Shown piece after piece: positions 24,587-33,715 of a stretch of 64,000 bases of DNA (position 1 is the stretch's first letter; every line of letters starts with the position of its first letter). The DNA comes from DATARR01 sp034666985 (GTDB lineage: Bacteria; Acidobacteriota; Thermoanaerobaculia; Multivoradales; UBA5704). The notes below the pieces were generated by a model. That model made no database searches. It was not told where the DNA came from and saw only the letters and a program-made list of their open reading frames with translations. Made by a program: the position numbers and the translations under genes. The stretch covers positions 1 to 64,000 of the forward strand of contig JAXDKS010000026.1 in the NCBI GenBank assembly GCA_034666985.1, in the 5' to 3' direction.

Positions 24587-24606
24587 GGAGGAGCTCAAGC
24601 TCCTCC
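24587..24606 (-). promoter_or_regulatory. 9-bp inverted repeat in the leader of peptide 1
   Basis: GGAGGAGCT (24587-24595) and AGCTCCTCC (24598-24606) form a perfect palindrome with a 2-nt centre, ending about 20 bases before the peptide ATG and next to its ribosome site. It could be an operator. In RNA it could form a stem that competes for GGAGG-type sequences. Inference only. Confidence 0.45.
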
Positions 24607-24780
24607 CAGTTTTGGTTAGCTCTAGAAACTTCACGGAACTTCAGTGAAAGGGACAGGGACAGGCGTGGCTCACGTCTGGCAGACAGGCATGCTTCATTCC
24701 CCCCAAGACAAGAACTGCATTAGAAAAGACGAGGACGGACTTCAGGCGTACATACGTCTGCGTTCTAGGTGCACCCCCGC

Positions 24781-24849
24781 TGACAAAGCGGGACACACCG
24801 TGACAGCTACGTTTCTCTCGTGACAGTGTCGCTGACAAACGTCAGCGAC
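24781..24849. promoter_or_regulatory. TGACA repeat array and inverted repeat upstream of peptide 1
   Basis: TGACA begins at 24781, 24801 and 24821, exactly 20 bp apart (about two helical turns), with a fourth at 24833. The fourth lies in a perfect 9-bp inverted repeat, GTCGCTGAC (24828-24836) and GTCAGCGAC (24841-24849). The array lies in the 329-bp gap between the REC-EAL gene and peptide 1, the natural place for an operator. It differs from the ComA box of Bacillus as I know it. No convincing -10/-35 pair was found. Confidence 0.5.
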
Positions 24850-24895
24850 GCAATCAAATAGAACTATTTTAAGATCTTGTAAACAATTGGCCTGC

Positions 24896-26119
24896 TCAGG
24901 GCGGGGGCAACGCAGCTCCGAGCGGCTCGAGCACGCCGGAGTGGTCCTGCGCAGCGGTACCGGTCTGGAGCACCTGCGCCAGCTCGAGACCAGGAAGCGG
25001 CCGGAGGAAGAAATAGCCTTGCGCGTAATCGATGCCGAGAAGGCGGAGCACCTCGGCATCCTCGGCCGTCTCCACGGCCTCCATCACCGTCGCCGTGCCG
25101 GCGCGGGCCGCCATCTCGGCGGTGGACTGCACGATGATCTGCTTGAACGGATCGTGGGCGAGACCGCGGCAGAAAGTGCCGGAGATCTTCAGGAAATCCG
25201 GATGCAGATCCTGGAACAGGTTGAGATTGGAAGAGCCCTCGCCGAAGTCGTCGAGGGCGATCCGGAATCCCCGCTCGCGCAATCGTTGCAGCGTGGCGGC
25301 GAAGGCCCGGGGATTGACGATGGTCTGCTGCTCGGTGAGCTCCAGGACGATGCTCTTCTCCTCCATGCCGGCGGAGTGGACGGCAGAGCAGAGCTTGTCG
25401 GCGAACTCCGGGTTGGTCAGCGAGCGCGGCTGCACGTTGAGGAAGGTGACCACCGTATTGCCGAGGTGGATCACCTCCGTCAGGGCGGCCCGGATGCAGA
25501 TCATGTCCGCCTCGAACAACAGCTCCTTCTGGGCCGCGTAGGCGAGGAAGACCGCCGGGCTGCCCAGCACCGAGTGGGCGGGCCCGCGCGCCAGGCTCTC
25601 GACGCCGAAGACCTCGAAGCGCGGCGCGCCGTCCCGCAGCTTGACCACCGGCTGCAGCACGGCGCGGATGGGATTGGCGGCCATGAAGTCCTCGAGCAGC
25701 TCCACCTGCTGCACCTCGCCGTCCCCCTCCGGGAGGGCGCCGGGCAGGAGCTGAGCGTCCCGGCGGTCCAGCAGATAGGCCCGCAGGCGCGACAGCCCCT
25801 CGGACTTCTCCAGCACGGCGGTGACGCCGAGGACGGCGCAGAGATCGCGCACCGCCTGGTCGACGTAGCCGGAGAGGACGTAGACCGCCGTATCGGGGAA
25901 GTTGGCGGTGACGAAGCGCACGAGACGCATGCCGTCCAGTCCGCCGAGCTGGGAGACGGAGAGGTCGGTGATGACGACGTCGAAGCGGAAGCAGCGCAGC
26001 AGCGCCTCCGCCGCCTCGATCTCCATGCAGGTGGTCAGGTCGAGACCCGGCAGCCGCAGACAGGCGGCCAGGGTGTCGACCACGATCGACTCATCGTCGA
26101 GGATCAGTACGCGAAGCAC
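24896..26119 (-). CDS. response regulator with receiver and EAL domains
   Basis: A 407-aa cytoplasmic regulator. The receiver (1-118) has D8-D9, phospho-acceptor D52 in VVITDLSVS and K105. The EAL domain (about 140-400) is expected to hydrolyse cyclic di-GMP. Its signature is ESL at 174-176 (E kept, A replaced by S). Other metal and catalytic residues look intact: N228 in FLNVQPRSL, E260 in VLELTEQ, DDFGEGSSN (290-298), K311 in FLKIS, and EAVETAEDAEVLRLLGIDYA followed by QGYFFLRPLP. It is the first gene of the same-strand set with the peptides and the kinase, so it is the best candidate output of that signalling system. That link is inferred from position only. Confidence 0.85.
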   Translation of the reverse strand: MLRVLILDDESIVVDTLAACLRLPGLDLTTCMEIEAAEALLRCFRFDVVITDLSVSQLGGLDGMRLVRFVTANFPDTAVYVLSGYVDQAVRDLCAVLGVTAVLEKSEGLSRLRAYLLDRRDAQLLPGALPEGDGEVQQVELLEDFMAANPIRAVLQPVVKLRDGAPRFEVFGVESLARGPAHSVLGSPAVFLAYAAQKELLFEADMICIRAALTEVIHLGNTVVTFLNVQPRSLTNPEFADKLCSAVHSAGMEEKSIVLELTEQQTIVNPRAFAATLQRLRERGFRIALDDFGEGSSNLNLFQDLHPDFLKISGTFCRGLAHDPFKQIIVQSTAEMAARAGTATVMEAVETAEDAEVLRLLGIDYAQGYFFLRPLPGLELAQVLQTGTAAQDHSGVLEPLGAALPPP

Positions 26120-26293
26120 GGCATCACAATCGGCTGCCCGGCGGCACGTAGCTCCGCTGGCAGCGGGAAATCATGGGGCTCATCATTTTATCCGAGAACG
26201 GATGAAGTCGGGTGGAGGGTATCCCGTGAAATGCGGGAAGTCAACTACGGGAGCTCCAGGACTTGAGGGAGGCCGGCCTGGCTGGCCTCTCGA

Positions 26294-26557
26294 TCAGGAG
26301 TTGGACTCCCCGACCTTCTCCTGGACCCAGAGGTTGATCAGCGTCTCGGGGCTGACGCCCTGCGTGGCCGCGATGCGGTCAAGCTGCTGGGACAACAGCT
26401 TCTCGATCGGATAGTAGCGCTTCTCCGACTGGATGCCGACCTCGAATTCCACAGGCTCCAACCGGTCCCAGACCTCCCCTGCGTCGTGGCGGTCCCAATA
26501 CTCGCCCATCTCCTCGTAGGAGCGGCTCTTCGAGACAGAGGATTCAGAATCGCTCAT
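26294..26557 (-). CDS. CopG-type antitoxin without an adjacent toxin
   Basis: An 87-aa protein. The N-terminal half has EEMGEYWDRHDAGEVWDRLE and EFEVGIQSEKRYYPIE. The C-terminal half is a ribbon-helix-helix-like segment (LLSQQLDRIAATQGVSPETL, then INLWVQEK). This is the CopG/BrnA-type antitoxin family, which normally partners a BrnT-like toxin. No toxin gene adjoins it: the 174 bp downstream are empty and upstream is the AddA-like gene, whose last 14 bases overlap its start. It may act as a stand-alone repressor or an orphan antitoxin. Confidence 0.75.
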   Translation of the reverse strand: MSDSESSVSKSRSYEEMGEYWDRHDAGEVWDRLEPVEFEVGIQSEKRYYPIEKLLSQQLDRIAATQGVSPETLINLWVQEKVGESNS

Positions 26558-29500
26558 GTTTCTCGACGAGTATACGTCCTTCCACCACCCTCCCCACCCG
26601 CAGGAACCAAAGCTCGAACCGCGGCGCCTCTCCCAAGTCCAGAGCCTCCCGGACGGCCCTCGCGTACAGCGCGCCCTGGGGAGCGTAGACGCCCGCTCGC
26701 GCCCGGACCTCCTGATCCGTCTTCACCTCGTCCGTCTTGTAGTCGGCGATCACGATCGCCCCGCTCTCGGGATCTCTATAGAGGAGGTCGATGGCGCCGG
26801 AGACGACTCCCACGGGAGAGCGGTCGCCCTCTCCCGGCGGCAGGAGGACGGGGAGCTCGCGGGCGAGGAGGTGGTCTTTCAGTCTCCGGAGACGCGCGAG
26901 GAGAGGGCCGGCGGCGAAGGTGTCGAGGAGGGACCCGGCGACCGGGAGGGCGCTCTCCAACTCGTCTCCCTCCACCAGGGCGGCGAGGTAGGCGGGGAGG
27001 AGAGAGCGCTGGCGGCCGGCCTCCTTGCGGGGATCGGCGTCGAGGTCCCACTCCTCCAGGGCACGGTGGATGGCCCCGCCCGCGGCCATGGCGGCTGCCC
27101 GATCCACACCAGGAGCGCGGCGCCCCCGCTCCTCGCTCGCCAGGCGCTCGGCCTGCTGCTCGCGGAGGAGGGCGTGGGCCTCCTCGGACGCGGCGCCGCC
27201 GAAGGGACGAGCCCTGCGGATCCCGGCCCCCTCACGCGCCGCCCGCAGGCTCGCCGAGACGAGGGCGATCTCCTCCGGCCCTGGGAGGGAAGGGCGCTCG
27301 GGCTCGGCGGCCAGGCCGGCCTCGTCCAAGGGCCGTAGGGCGGGGAACTTCCAGAGGGCGCCCGTCGCGTCCGTGAAGGTCCAGGGAGGATCGCCGTCCG
27401 GCGCGAGGGCCTCCTCCCAGCGCCCGGCGAGATCGGCCGGCAGATCGCGTCGGGAGAGGAGGAGGTCCATGGGGGTGCGGGCCTGATCCCAGGGCTTCGC
27501 CGCCGTCCGCTCGGGCCAGCGGCCGGCCAGAACGACACGATCCTTGGCCCTCGTCATGGCTACGTAGAGCAGGCGAACTCGCTCGGCAGCTTCGACCTCC
27601 CGGCGCTCGGACTCGACTTGGCCGAAGCCCATGGTGGGGGCACCGAAGAGGCGGTATTCAAAACCTCCCTCTACACGACCCGCCCCTGTGCGCGGACCGC
27701 GATCGCTGGGCGACTCCTTGTGGAGCTGGACGAGGTAGACGTGCTCGAAGTCCAGCCCCTTGGCGCCGTGGATGGTGAGGACGGCGACGGCGTCCTCGGA
27801 GCTGTCCTTCGGTCGCCCCTCCTCGGCCTCGCGGGCCTCGGACACGCTGCGGCGCAGGGCGCGGAGGATGGCCGTGACGTCCCCGCCCCCCTCCTCCATG
27901 GCGGCGAGGAGCTGGCGGAAGAAACGCTCCAGGTTCGCCAGGCGGTAGGGACCCAGGTAGCGGGCCGCCTCGGTGGCCTCCACCAGGGTGAGCCCCCGCA
28001 GACGCTCGACGAAGACGTCCGCCGTTTCGGTCTCGAACGACTGGCGCAGCACGGCCAGGCTCTCGACGGCGGCGAGGAGGTTGCGCTCCCAGCCGTCGAC
28101 CCGCTCGATGCCGGGAACGTCCCGCGGCGTGGCCGGGACCGCACCCTCCGCGGCCTCGCGCAGCCCGGCGAGGGCGGCCGGATCGGGCCCGGCCAGCTCG
28201 GTCATCAATTTGGGAAGCTGGCGGTTCCAGAGGGGGATCAGGGCCGCGTCGGGCACGCCCACGAAGGACGACCGCAGCACGGTGAGCAGGGCGAGATGAT
28301 CCCCGGGATCGAGGATCGCCCGCACCAGGGCCGCGGCCTCGATGACCTCGCGGCGGCGGTAATACTGCTTGTCCCGCCCCACGGCGAAAGGAACGCGGGC
28401 CCGGCGCAGCTCCTCCAGATAGAGGTCGAGATCGCCCGTGCTGCGCAGGAGCACGGCGATCTCGCTCCAGCGCACGCCCTGCCGCTCGTGGAGGGCGCGG
28501 ACGTCGGCGGCCAGAGCCGCGGCCTCGATCTGGGCGGCCTCCACGACGGCGGTCCTCCCCGCTCCCTTCTCCTCATCCTGCTTCCAGGAGACCCAGTGCT
28601 CGACGGGAGCCCAGCCGCCCCTCCCACCAGCGCCACCGCGCACGAACCCGGGATCGTCCTGCCGCCGCTCGCACGGCAGGAGGGGCTCGAACGAGGGCTG
28701 GACGCCGGCGCGGGAGAGCATGACGGGCTCGATCACCCGGGCCACTTCTTCCAGGATGACCGGCACGGAGCGGAAGTTCTCGACCAGGGACATGACCTCG
28801 CCCCCCGCCTCCCGCACCCGCTCCACGAAGCCGTCGTAGGCCCGCAGGTCGGCGTTGCGCCAGCCGTAGATGGACTGCTTGGGATCGCCCACCAGGAAGA
28901 GCCCCGGCCGCTCCTCCGGTTTCTCCTCCATCAGGCCATCGAGGGCGATCCAGCGCAGCAGCTCACACTGCACGCGGTCAGTGTCCTGGAACTCGTCCAC
29001 CAGAAGCTGATCGATGCGCCGCCGCACCTGCCGCCTCACCTCGGGATGAAGAGCGAGGAGGCGCTCGGCTCCGGTCAGGAGGAAGTCGAAGGTGGCCACC
29101 CCCTGCGCCCGCAGCTCCTCTTCGACGGCCGCGAGCAGCGGACGCAGGGCGAGGCGGCCGTGCTCCAGCAGCTCGGGATCGAGGCACCCCAGGTGATCGA
29201 GGATCTGGACCAGGGCATCGGCGGCCACGGCCAGCTCGTCCAGGAGGTCGCCGAAGAGGTCGGCGTCCTTTCTTCGGCGCGACCATTCGTGCAGATGATC
29301 CCTCAGGCTCTTGGAGAGGAGCCCGGCACCCCATTCCTTCAGGACCTCGACTGGGACGTCCCCGGCCTCGCCGAGCCGCGCGATCAGGGCGGCGAGCCCC
29401 TCCTCGATCTTGGGGACGTTCTTCCCTCTCGTCCTCCGCACCCGGGGCGCGATGAGGCCGTGCACCGCCCGGCAGGCTGCCATCAGGCGATCCCGAAAAG

Positions 29501-30257
29501 CGCGCACCGCTTCCATTCCAAAGGGGTCGCGCTCCAACTCGGCTGCGGGCAGGCCGGAGCCCAGCAGGGCGATGAGCGCCTCGACGATCTCCTGGGGGCC
29601 GAAGCCGCGGGTGGCGAGGGCCAGGAGATGAGGATCGCCGGGATTGCCGTAGCCCTCCCGCAGCACGTCCTCCACGATCTCCTGGACGATCTCCTCCACC
29701 CGGCGGCCATCGGCGTCGATCACCAGATCGGGATGGACCCCCGCCTCCAGAGGATGATCGGCCAGCAGGCCGCGGCAGAAGGCGTGGATGGTTCGCACCG
29801 CGAGATGATCCAAGGTGCCCAGGAGGGACCGCGCCCGGGCCGCTCGCTCGGAGGCGGCCGGCAGCAGTCCAGCGTCCAGCCAGGCGGGGATCTCCCCCCC
29901 CGCCGCGAGCGACGCCAGCTCCTTCGCGGTCCGGCCGGCCATCTCCGCCGCCGCCGCTTCCGTGAAAGTGATGGCCACGACGCCGCCCAGCACCTCGGCG
30001 GCGATGCGATCGGGGGTGATCTCCTCAGGCCGGCCGAAGGGCCTGGCCGCGGCCCGCTCCGCCAGGCGCCGCTCCGTCCGCTCCCAGCCGGTGCCCAGGG
30101 TCCAGGACAGAAGCCGGCCGATGAGGGTGGTGGTCTTGCCTGTCCCCGCCCCGGCCTGGAGGACCAGGGGACGATCGAACCGGGTCTGGGCCGCGCGGCG
30201 GGCGTCGCGGTCCTGCTCGCGCAGGATCTGCTCGCGGAAACCTTCCAGGAGGGTCAC
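26544..30257 (-). CDS. AddA/RecB-like UvrD helicase with C-terminal nuclease
   Basis: A 1237-aa subunit of an AddAB-type double-strand-break resection complex. Walker A AGAGTGKTT (35-43, K41), VVAITFTEAAAAEMA (motif Ia), LLVDEFQDTDRVQ (Walker B), FLVGDPKQSIYGWRNAD (motif III), TIHGAKGLDFEHVYLVQL (motif V) and LLYVAMTRAKDRVVLA (motif VI) are all present. The C-terminal PD-(D/E)XK nuclease has VSGAIDLLYRD and IVIADYKTDE. The complex unwinds and trims broken ends to load RecA, and also degrades foreign DNA. The start overlaps the addB-like stop by 4 bp, so the two are coupled. Confidence 0.92.
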   Translation of the reverse strand: MTLLEGFREQILREQDRDARRAAQTRFDRPLVLQAGAGTGKTTTLIGRLLSWTLGTGWERTERRLAERAAARPFGRPEEITPDRIAAEVLGGVVAITFTEAAAAEMAGRTAKELASLAAGGEIPAWLDAGLLPAASERAARARSLLGTLDHLAVRTIHAFCRGLLADHPLEAGVHPDLVIDADGRRVEEIVQEIVEDVLREGYGNPGDPHLLALATRGFGPQEIVEALIALLGSGLPAAELERDPFGMEAVRAFRDRLMAACRAVHGLIAPRVRRTRGKNVPKIEEGLAALIARLGEAGDVPVEVLKEWGAGLLSKSLRDHLHEWSRRRKDADLFGDLLDELAVAADALVQILDHLGCLDPELLEHGRLALRPLLAAVEEELRAQGVATFDFLLTGAERLLALHPEVRRQVRRRIDQLLVDEFQDTDRVQCELLRWIALDGLMEEKPEERPGLFLVGDPKQSIYGWRNADLRAYDGFVERVREAGGEVMSLVENFRSVPVILEEVARVIEPVMLSRAGVQPSFEPLLPCERRQDDPGFVRGGAGGRGGWAPVEHWVSWKQDEEKGAGRTAVVEAAQIEAAALAADVRALHERQGVRWSEIAVLLRSTGDLDLYLEELRRARVPFAVGRDKQYYRRREVIEAAALVRAILDPGDHLALLTVLRSSFVGVPDAALIPLWNRQLPKLMTELAGPDPAALAGLREAAEGAVPATPRDVPGIERVDGWERNLLAAVESLAVLRQSFETETADVFVERLRGLTLVEATEAARYLGPYRLANLERFFRQLLAAMEEGGGDVTAILRALRRSVSEAREAEEGRPKDSSEDAVAVLTIHGAKGLDFEHVYLVQLHKESPSDRGPRTGAGRVEGGFEYRLFGAPTMGFGQVESERREVEAAERVRLLYVAMTRAKDRVVLAGRWPERTAAKPWDQARTPMDLLLSRRDLPADLAGRWEEALAPDGDPPWTFTDATGALWKFPALRPLDEAGLAAEPERPSLPGPEEIALVSASLRAAREGAGIRRARPFGGAASEEAHALLREQQAERLASEERGRRAPGVDRAAAMAAGGAIHRALEEWDLDADPRKEAGRQRSLLPAYLAALVEGDELESALPVAGSLLDTFAAGPLLARLRRLKDHLLARELPVLLPPGEGDRSPVGVVSGAIDLLYRDPESGAIVIADYKTDEVKTDQEVRARAGVYAPQGALYARAVREALDLGEAPRFELWFLRVGRVVEGRILVEKHERF

Positions 30258-33200
30258 GGCTCATCCTCCTCTTTCCCTGGCTCTTTCCCGGGCTTCTCCC
30301 AGAGACGCCAGACCTTCAACAGCGCCTCTTCTGCGGGAACAGCAGGAATGGCGGGGGCCGTCTCCCGGGCTCGCTCGGTCCACTCGAAGAGGCGCAGACG
30401 GGCGCCCGAGTCGCCGCGCAGGCACGCTTCGGCCACGGAACAGAAGCCGCAGCGGCCCGGCTCGTCCCGGCCGTTGGGCTCCACGACCCGGGGAAAGAAG
30501 GCGCCGGCGGTCCAGGCGTCGAGCACCGCGGCGACCGTCGTCTCGAAAGCCTTCACGAATTCCTCGTCGCCTCGCCCGACCGCGAGCTCCCTCTGCTCGG
30601 GATCGAGATCGGGACGAAGGAAGAGATACCGGCCCACGCTCTCCGCCTGCGACCCCAGGAGATAGGCCACGGCCTGGAGATGACTGCCCTTGCGCACGCG
30701 ATGCAGAAAGTGGCGGCGCCGGGCGTCGTCCCGCCGCGCCGTGGAGATCGGCTGGCCGGTCTTGTAGTCCGTCCACACGCGGGCTCCTCCCACCCGGTCC
30801 ACCCGGTCGGCCTTGAACTGGACAGGATAGGAACGGCCCTGGCCATCCCACACCTTGAGCATCCCCTGCTCCTCGACGCCGACCGCCGGAACCTCTCCGC
30901 TCGCCCAGTCGGTCTCCCGAGCCGCCGCCAGGAAAGGACGGGCGCGGTCCGCGAGGGCGCGGGCGAGGCCCGGCAGGAAGATCCCTTCCTCGCGCAGCAG
31001 ACGCTCGGCCTCCTCGAACAGGAAGCGGCCGAGGACTGCGTCGCCGGGCCAGGCCACGGCGAGGGGAAGCCGATCGCCCACCGGACCGTCGACGTCCTCA
31101 GGAAGGCCGCCGACCGAGCGGACGATCCCCTCCAGCACGGCGTGGACGGTGTTGCCCAGGAGCAGGGGATCGATCCCCGGCAGGGCACCGACAGGATCCG
31201 GCGTGGGCTCGAGGCGGAGCAGACGCCCAAGAAAGACCTGCCAGGGGCAGGCGGCCAGGTTCTCCAGCAGGGTGACGAAGAGCTGGCGCAGCCGGGGCTC
31301 GCCCTCTCCGGCTCCCCGGTCGATCCGTCCGATATAGCCGAAGTAGGGGCCCGGCCGGGAGCGCACCGCCCGTCCCTCGGGGGTGCGCAGGTCGGGATCC
31401 ATCTCGTCCAGCACCGCGAGGCGCGAGGCGGCCAGGTCCCCCCATCCCGATCGCACCTCCTCCAGCGCCAGAGGGAGGACGCGACCCCACCAGCGCCGGG
31501 GAGCGTGGAGCCCGGCCATCACGGCGTGCTCGGCGGCGGTGCGAGGACCGGGGAGGGGGCCGGCGGCCGGCAGTCCCCAGAGCGCCGGGGCCTTCGCCAC
31601 CTCCACGCGCTCGCGCAGCCGTTCCACCAGGGGAGATGCGGCGAGCGGCTTGCCCTCGTCGTCCGCCCCTTGCCAGGAGAGGGTCACCGAGGGGCTCGCC
31701 GAGAGGAGCTGAGCGAAGAGGTAGCGCTCCTCGTCGAAGCCCGAACGCTTCACGGGCACGTCGGGGAGGACCCGCTGGAGGATGCGCCGCAGATCGTCCG
31801 GCAGCAGCGGGTCCTCGCGCACGGTGCGGGGGAAGACGTCGCGGTTGAGGCCGATCAGGAAAAGCTGATCGAACGTCCGCGCCCGGGCCTCCACGACCGA
31901 GAGCACTTGGACGCCGCCGCCCTCGCCACCCACGGGCGCGGCGCCGGCGCCATCCAGAAGGTCTTCGAGCAGGAGGCGCAGCTCGCCACGGGAGAGGACG
32001 AGGTCCGGCGGCGACTCCCGCGCCACCTCCTCCAGGGCGGTCGCCACCGGCTGGGAGCCCTCGGCGTCGAGCCGCCACCCCAGGTCCCGAGTCAGCAGCG
32101 AACGCAGACGGACGAGGTGATCGGCCACGGCGGCCTCCTCCGGCCAGGAGGCGAGCCGCTCGCGCACCTTGTGGGCCTTGCGCACGGCGGCGGCGAGGAG
32201 CGGGCCCGCCACCCGGCGGCGGTTGGCGTAGGCCCCGGTCTCCCGATCCTCGCCCTCGGATTCCTCCTCCTCCGCCGAAGCGGTCTTGAGACCCTGGCGG
32301 ATCGGCAGCGGGAAGGAGCTCTGGCCACGCAGCACCTCGTCGAGCCGCAGCTCGGTGACGTCCCGCAGCCGGCCGGCGCCCAGGGCATAGAAAGCCAGGC
32401 GCAGGTCCACGAGAGAACGGCTGCCGCCGGGCAGGGACGCCTGGGAGTCCAGCCAGCGATCGGAAGGGACGGCCTCGCCTTGGCGCAGCAGCTCAAGGAA
32501 CGCCTGGGCACGGCGGCCGGCGGGCTCCAATCCCCCCGTCTCCCCCACACCCGAGAAGGGGATGCCCAGCCGGCCGAAGTGGCGGCGCAGGACGTGGCGG
32601 TAGGGATTCAGGTCCCGGGCCACGACGCCCACGGCCTCGGGCCGGATGCCGCCATCCAGCAGCGCGCGCACACGGCGGGCCACCTCCCGCACCTCCGCCT
32701 CGGCCCCCACAGCCTCGACGGCTTCGAGGCGGGGCGGCACCGGCTTCTCTGATCGATCCCGATCCAGCTTGGCCGGCTCGACCCGCGCCGCCAGGGAGAG
32801 CCGCTCCAGGAAACGGGCGGGGAACGTCTTCTCCAGCCCCCCATCCTCCGGGCGAGGCGGCTGATCGAGGACGAGCCAGGCGCTGCACTGCCGCAGGAGA
32901 GCCTGAATGAAATCGGTGGCCACACCCGTGGCATCCGCGAAGCCATGAATAAGGATGGCCCGCGAGGGGAGCGCCCTCTCGGGATCGGTCTCCACCCGCT
33001 CCGTGGCCCGCCGCAGGAGAGTGGCAACGCGGCCGAGGTCCAGCTCGCGCATCCACTCCTCGGCCCGAGCGGCGGAGCGCACCAGGGCACGGGCCCGCTC
33101 CACCTCGGCCCGCGTGGCCACGTGCGGGCCGTCGCTCGCCAGCGCCTCCTCGGCGATCTCGGCATGGACCGGCTCCAGGCCGGCATCCAGCAGATCCCGG

Positions 33201-33688
33201 AGAGTGCCCGTCACGGCGCCGTAGCCATCCACCAGATCCTCCAGCCCCCGGCGCAGGGAGGGCTCGGCCCGGGCGGCGCGCTGGGCGAGGGCCGAGAAGA
33301 GCCTGGCTCCCCGTGGCGCCGGCTCGCCGGCCTTTTCCAGGATCTCGGAGGCGAGACCGAAGAGGGTCTGGAGGATCACCCCCGCCGCCGATCGTCCCCG
33401 CCGGCGGACGATCGCCGCGCTCAGATGGAGCCGCAGACTGCGCGAGGGGACGACGATCCGCACCGGCCTGGCGAGGAGCGTGGGGTCCTTCCCCACCTCG
33501 GCCAGCAGTCCATCCAGCCGCTCCAGGACAGCTCTCTCCGCGGCGCGCGCCCCATGCACGAGGAGGACGCGGCCGGGGGGGCGAGGGGGAGCCGGGGGGA
33601 CGTCGAAAAGGCTGAGCTGCTGCGGCACAGGGAGAGGATATCGCGCCAGACCGTCAAACGTAGACCCGTTCCAGGCGCAAAAAGGCAC
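30254..33688 (-). CDS. AddB-like PD-(D/E)XK nuclease subunit
   Basis: A 1144-aa partner of the helicase downstream. It has an inactivated helicase-like body (ILIHGFADATGVATDF, FDQLFLIGLNRDVFPRT) and a C-terminal RecB-type nuclease with VWTDYKTGQP and LQAVAYLLG. Four cysteines suit the AddB iron-sulfur cluster: one in NLAACPWQVFLGRLLR and three in GRCGFCSVAEACLRG (C-x2-C-x5-C). No Walker A lysine is seen, normal for AddB. The start is uncertain: GTG at 33688 gives a lead peptide of no known type, while GTG at 33628 begins at PQQLSLFDVP. Gene order is addB then addA. Confidence 0.88.
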   Translation of the reverse strand: MPFCAWNGSTFDGLARYPLPVPQQLSLFDVPPAPPRPPGRVLLVHGARAAERAVLERLDGLLAEVGKDPTLLARPVRIVVPSRSLRLHLSAAIVRRRGRSAAGVILQTLFGLASEILEKAGEPAPRGARLFSALAQRAARAEPSLRRGLEDLVDGYGAVTGTLRDLLDAGLEPVHAEIAEEALASDGPHVATRAEVERARALVRSAARAEEWMRELDLGRVATLLRRATERVETDPERALPSRAILIHGFADATGVATDFIQALLRQCSAWLVLDQPPRPEDGGLEKTFPARFLERLSLAARVEPAKLDRDRSEKPVPPRLEAVEAVGAEAEVREVARRVRALLDGGIRPEAVGVVARDLNPYRHVLRRHFGRLGIPFSGVGETGGLEPAGRRAQAFLELLRQGEAVPSDRWLDSQASLPGGSRSLVDLRLAFYALGAGRLRDVTELRLDEVLRGQSSFPLPIRQGLKTASAEEEESEGEDRETGAYANRRRVAGPLLAAAVRKAHKVRERLASWPEEAAVADHLVRLRSLLTRDLGWRLDAEGSQPVATALEEVARESPPDLVLSRGELRLLLEDLLDGAGAAPVGGEGGGVQVLSVVEARARTFDQLFLIGLNRDVFPRTVREDPLLPDDLRRILQRVLPDVPVKRSGFDEERYLFAQLLSASPSVTLSWQGADDEGKPLAASPLVERLRERVEVAKAPALWGLPAAGPLPGPRTAAEHAVMAGLHAPRRWWGRVLPLALEEVRSGWGDLAASRLAVLDEMDPDLRTPEGRAVRSRPGPYFGYIGRIDRGAGEGEPRLRQLFVTLLENLAACPWQVFLGRLLRLEPTPDPVGALPGIDPLLLGNTVHAVLEGIVRSVGGLPEDVDGPVGDRLPLAVAWPGDAVLGRFLFEEAERLLREEGIFLPGLARALADRARPFLAAARETDWASGEVPAVGVEEQGMLKVWDGQGRSYPVQFKADRVDRVGGARVWTDYKTGQPISTARRDDARRRHFLHRVRKGSHLQAVAYLLGSQAESVGRYLFLRPDLDPEQRELAVGRGDEEFVKAFETTVAAVLDAWTAGAFFPRVVEPNGRDEPGRCGFCSVAEACLRGDSGARLRLFEWTERARETAPAIPAVPAEEALLKVWRLWEKPGKEPGKEEDEP

Positions 33689-33715
33689 TGTGATCGGGAT
33701 CGATTCCCCGGCGTC

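Noticed and set aside
24641..24838. 65-codon minus-strand frame between the REC-EAL gene and peptide 1
   Set aside because: Its codons run through the TGACA array, it has no good ribosome site, and the product resembles nothing; the gap reads better as regulatory DNA.
27618..32752. Two very long plus-strand frames opposite addA and addB
   Set aside because: Both are antisense shadows of conserved helicase and nuclease genes and encode His/Gly/Arg-rich strings without domains.
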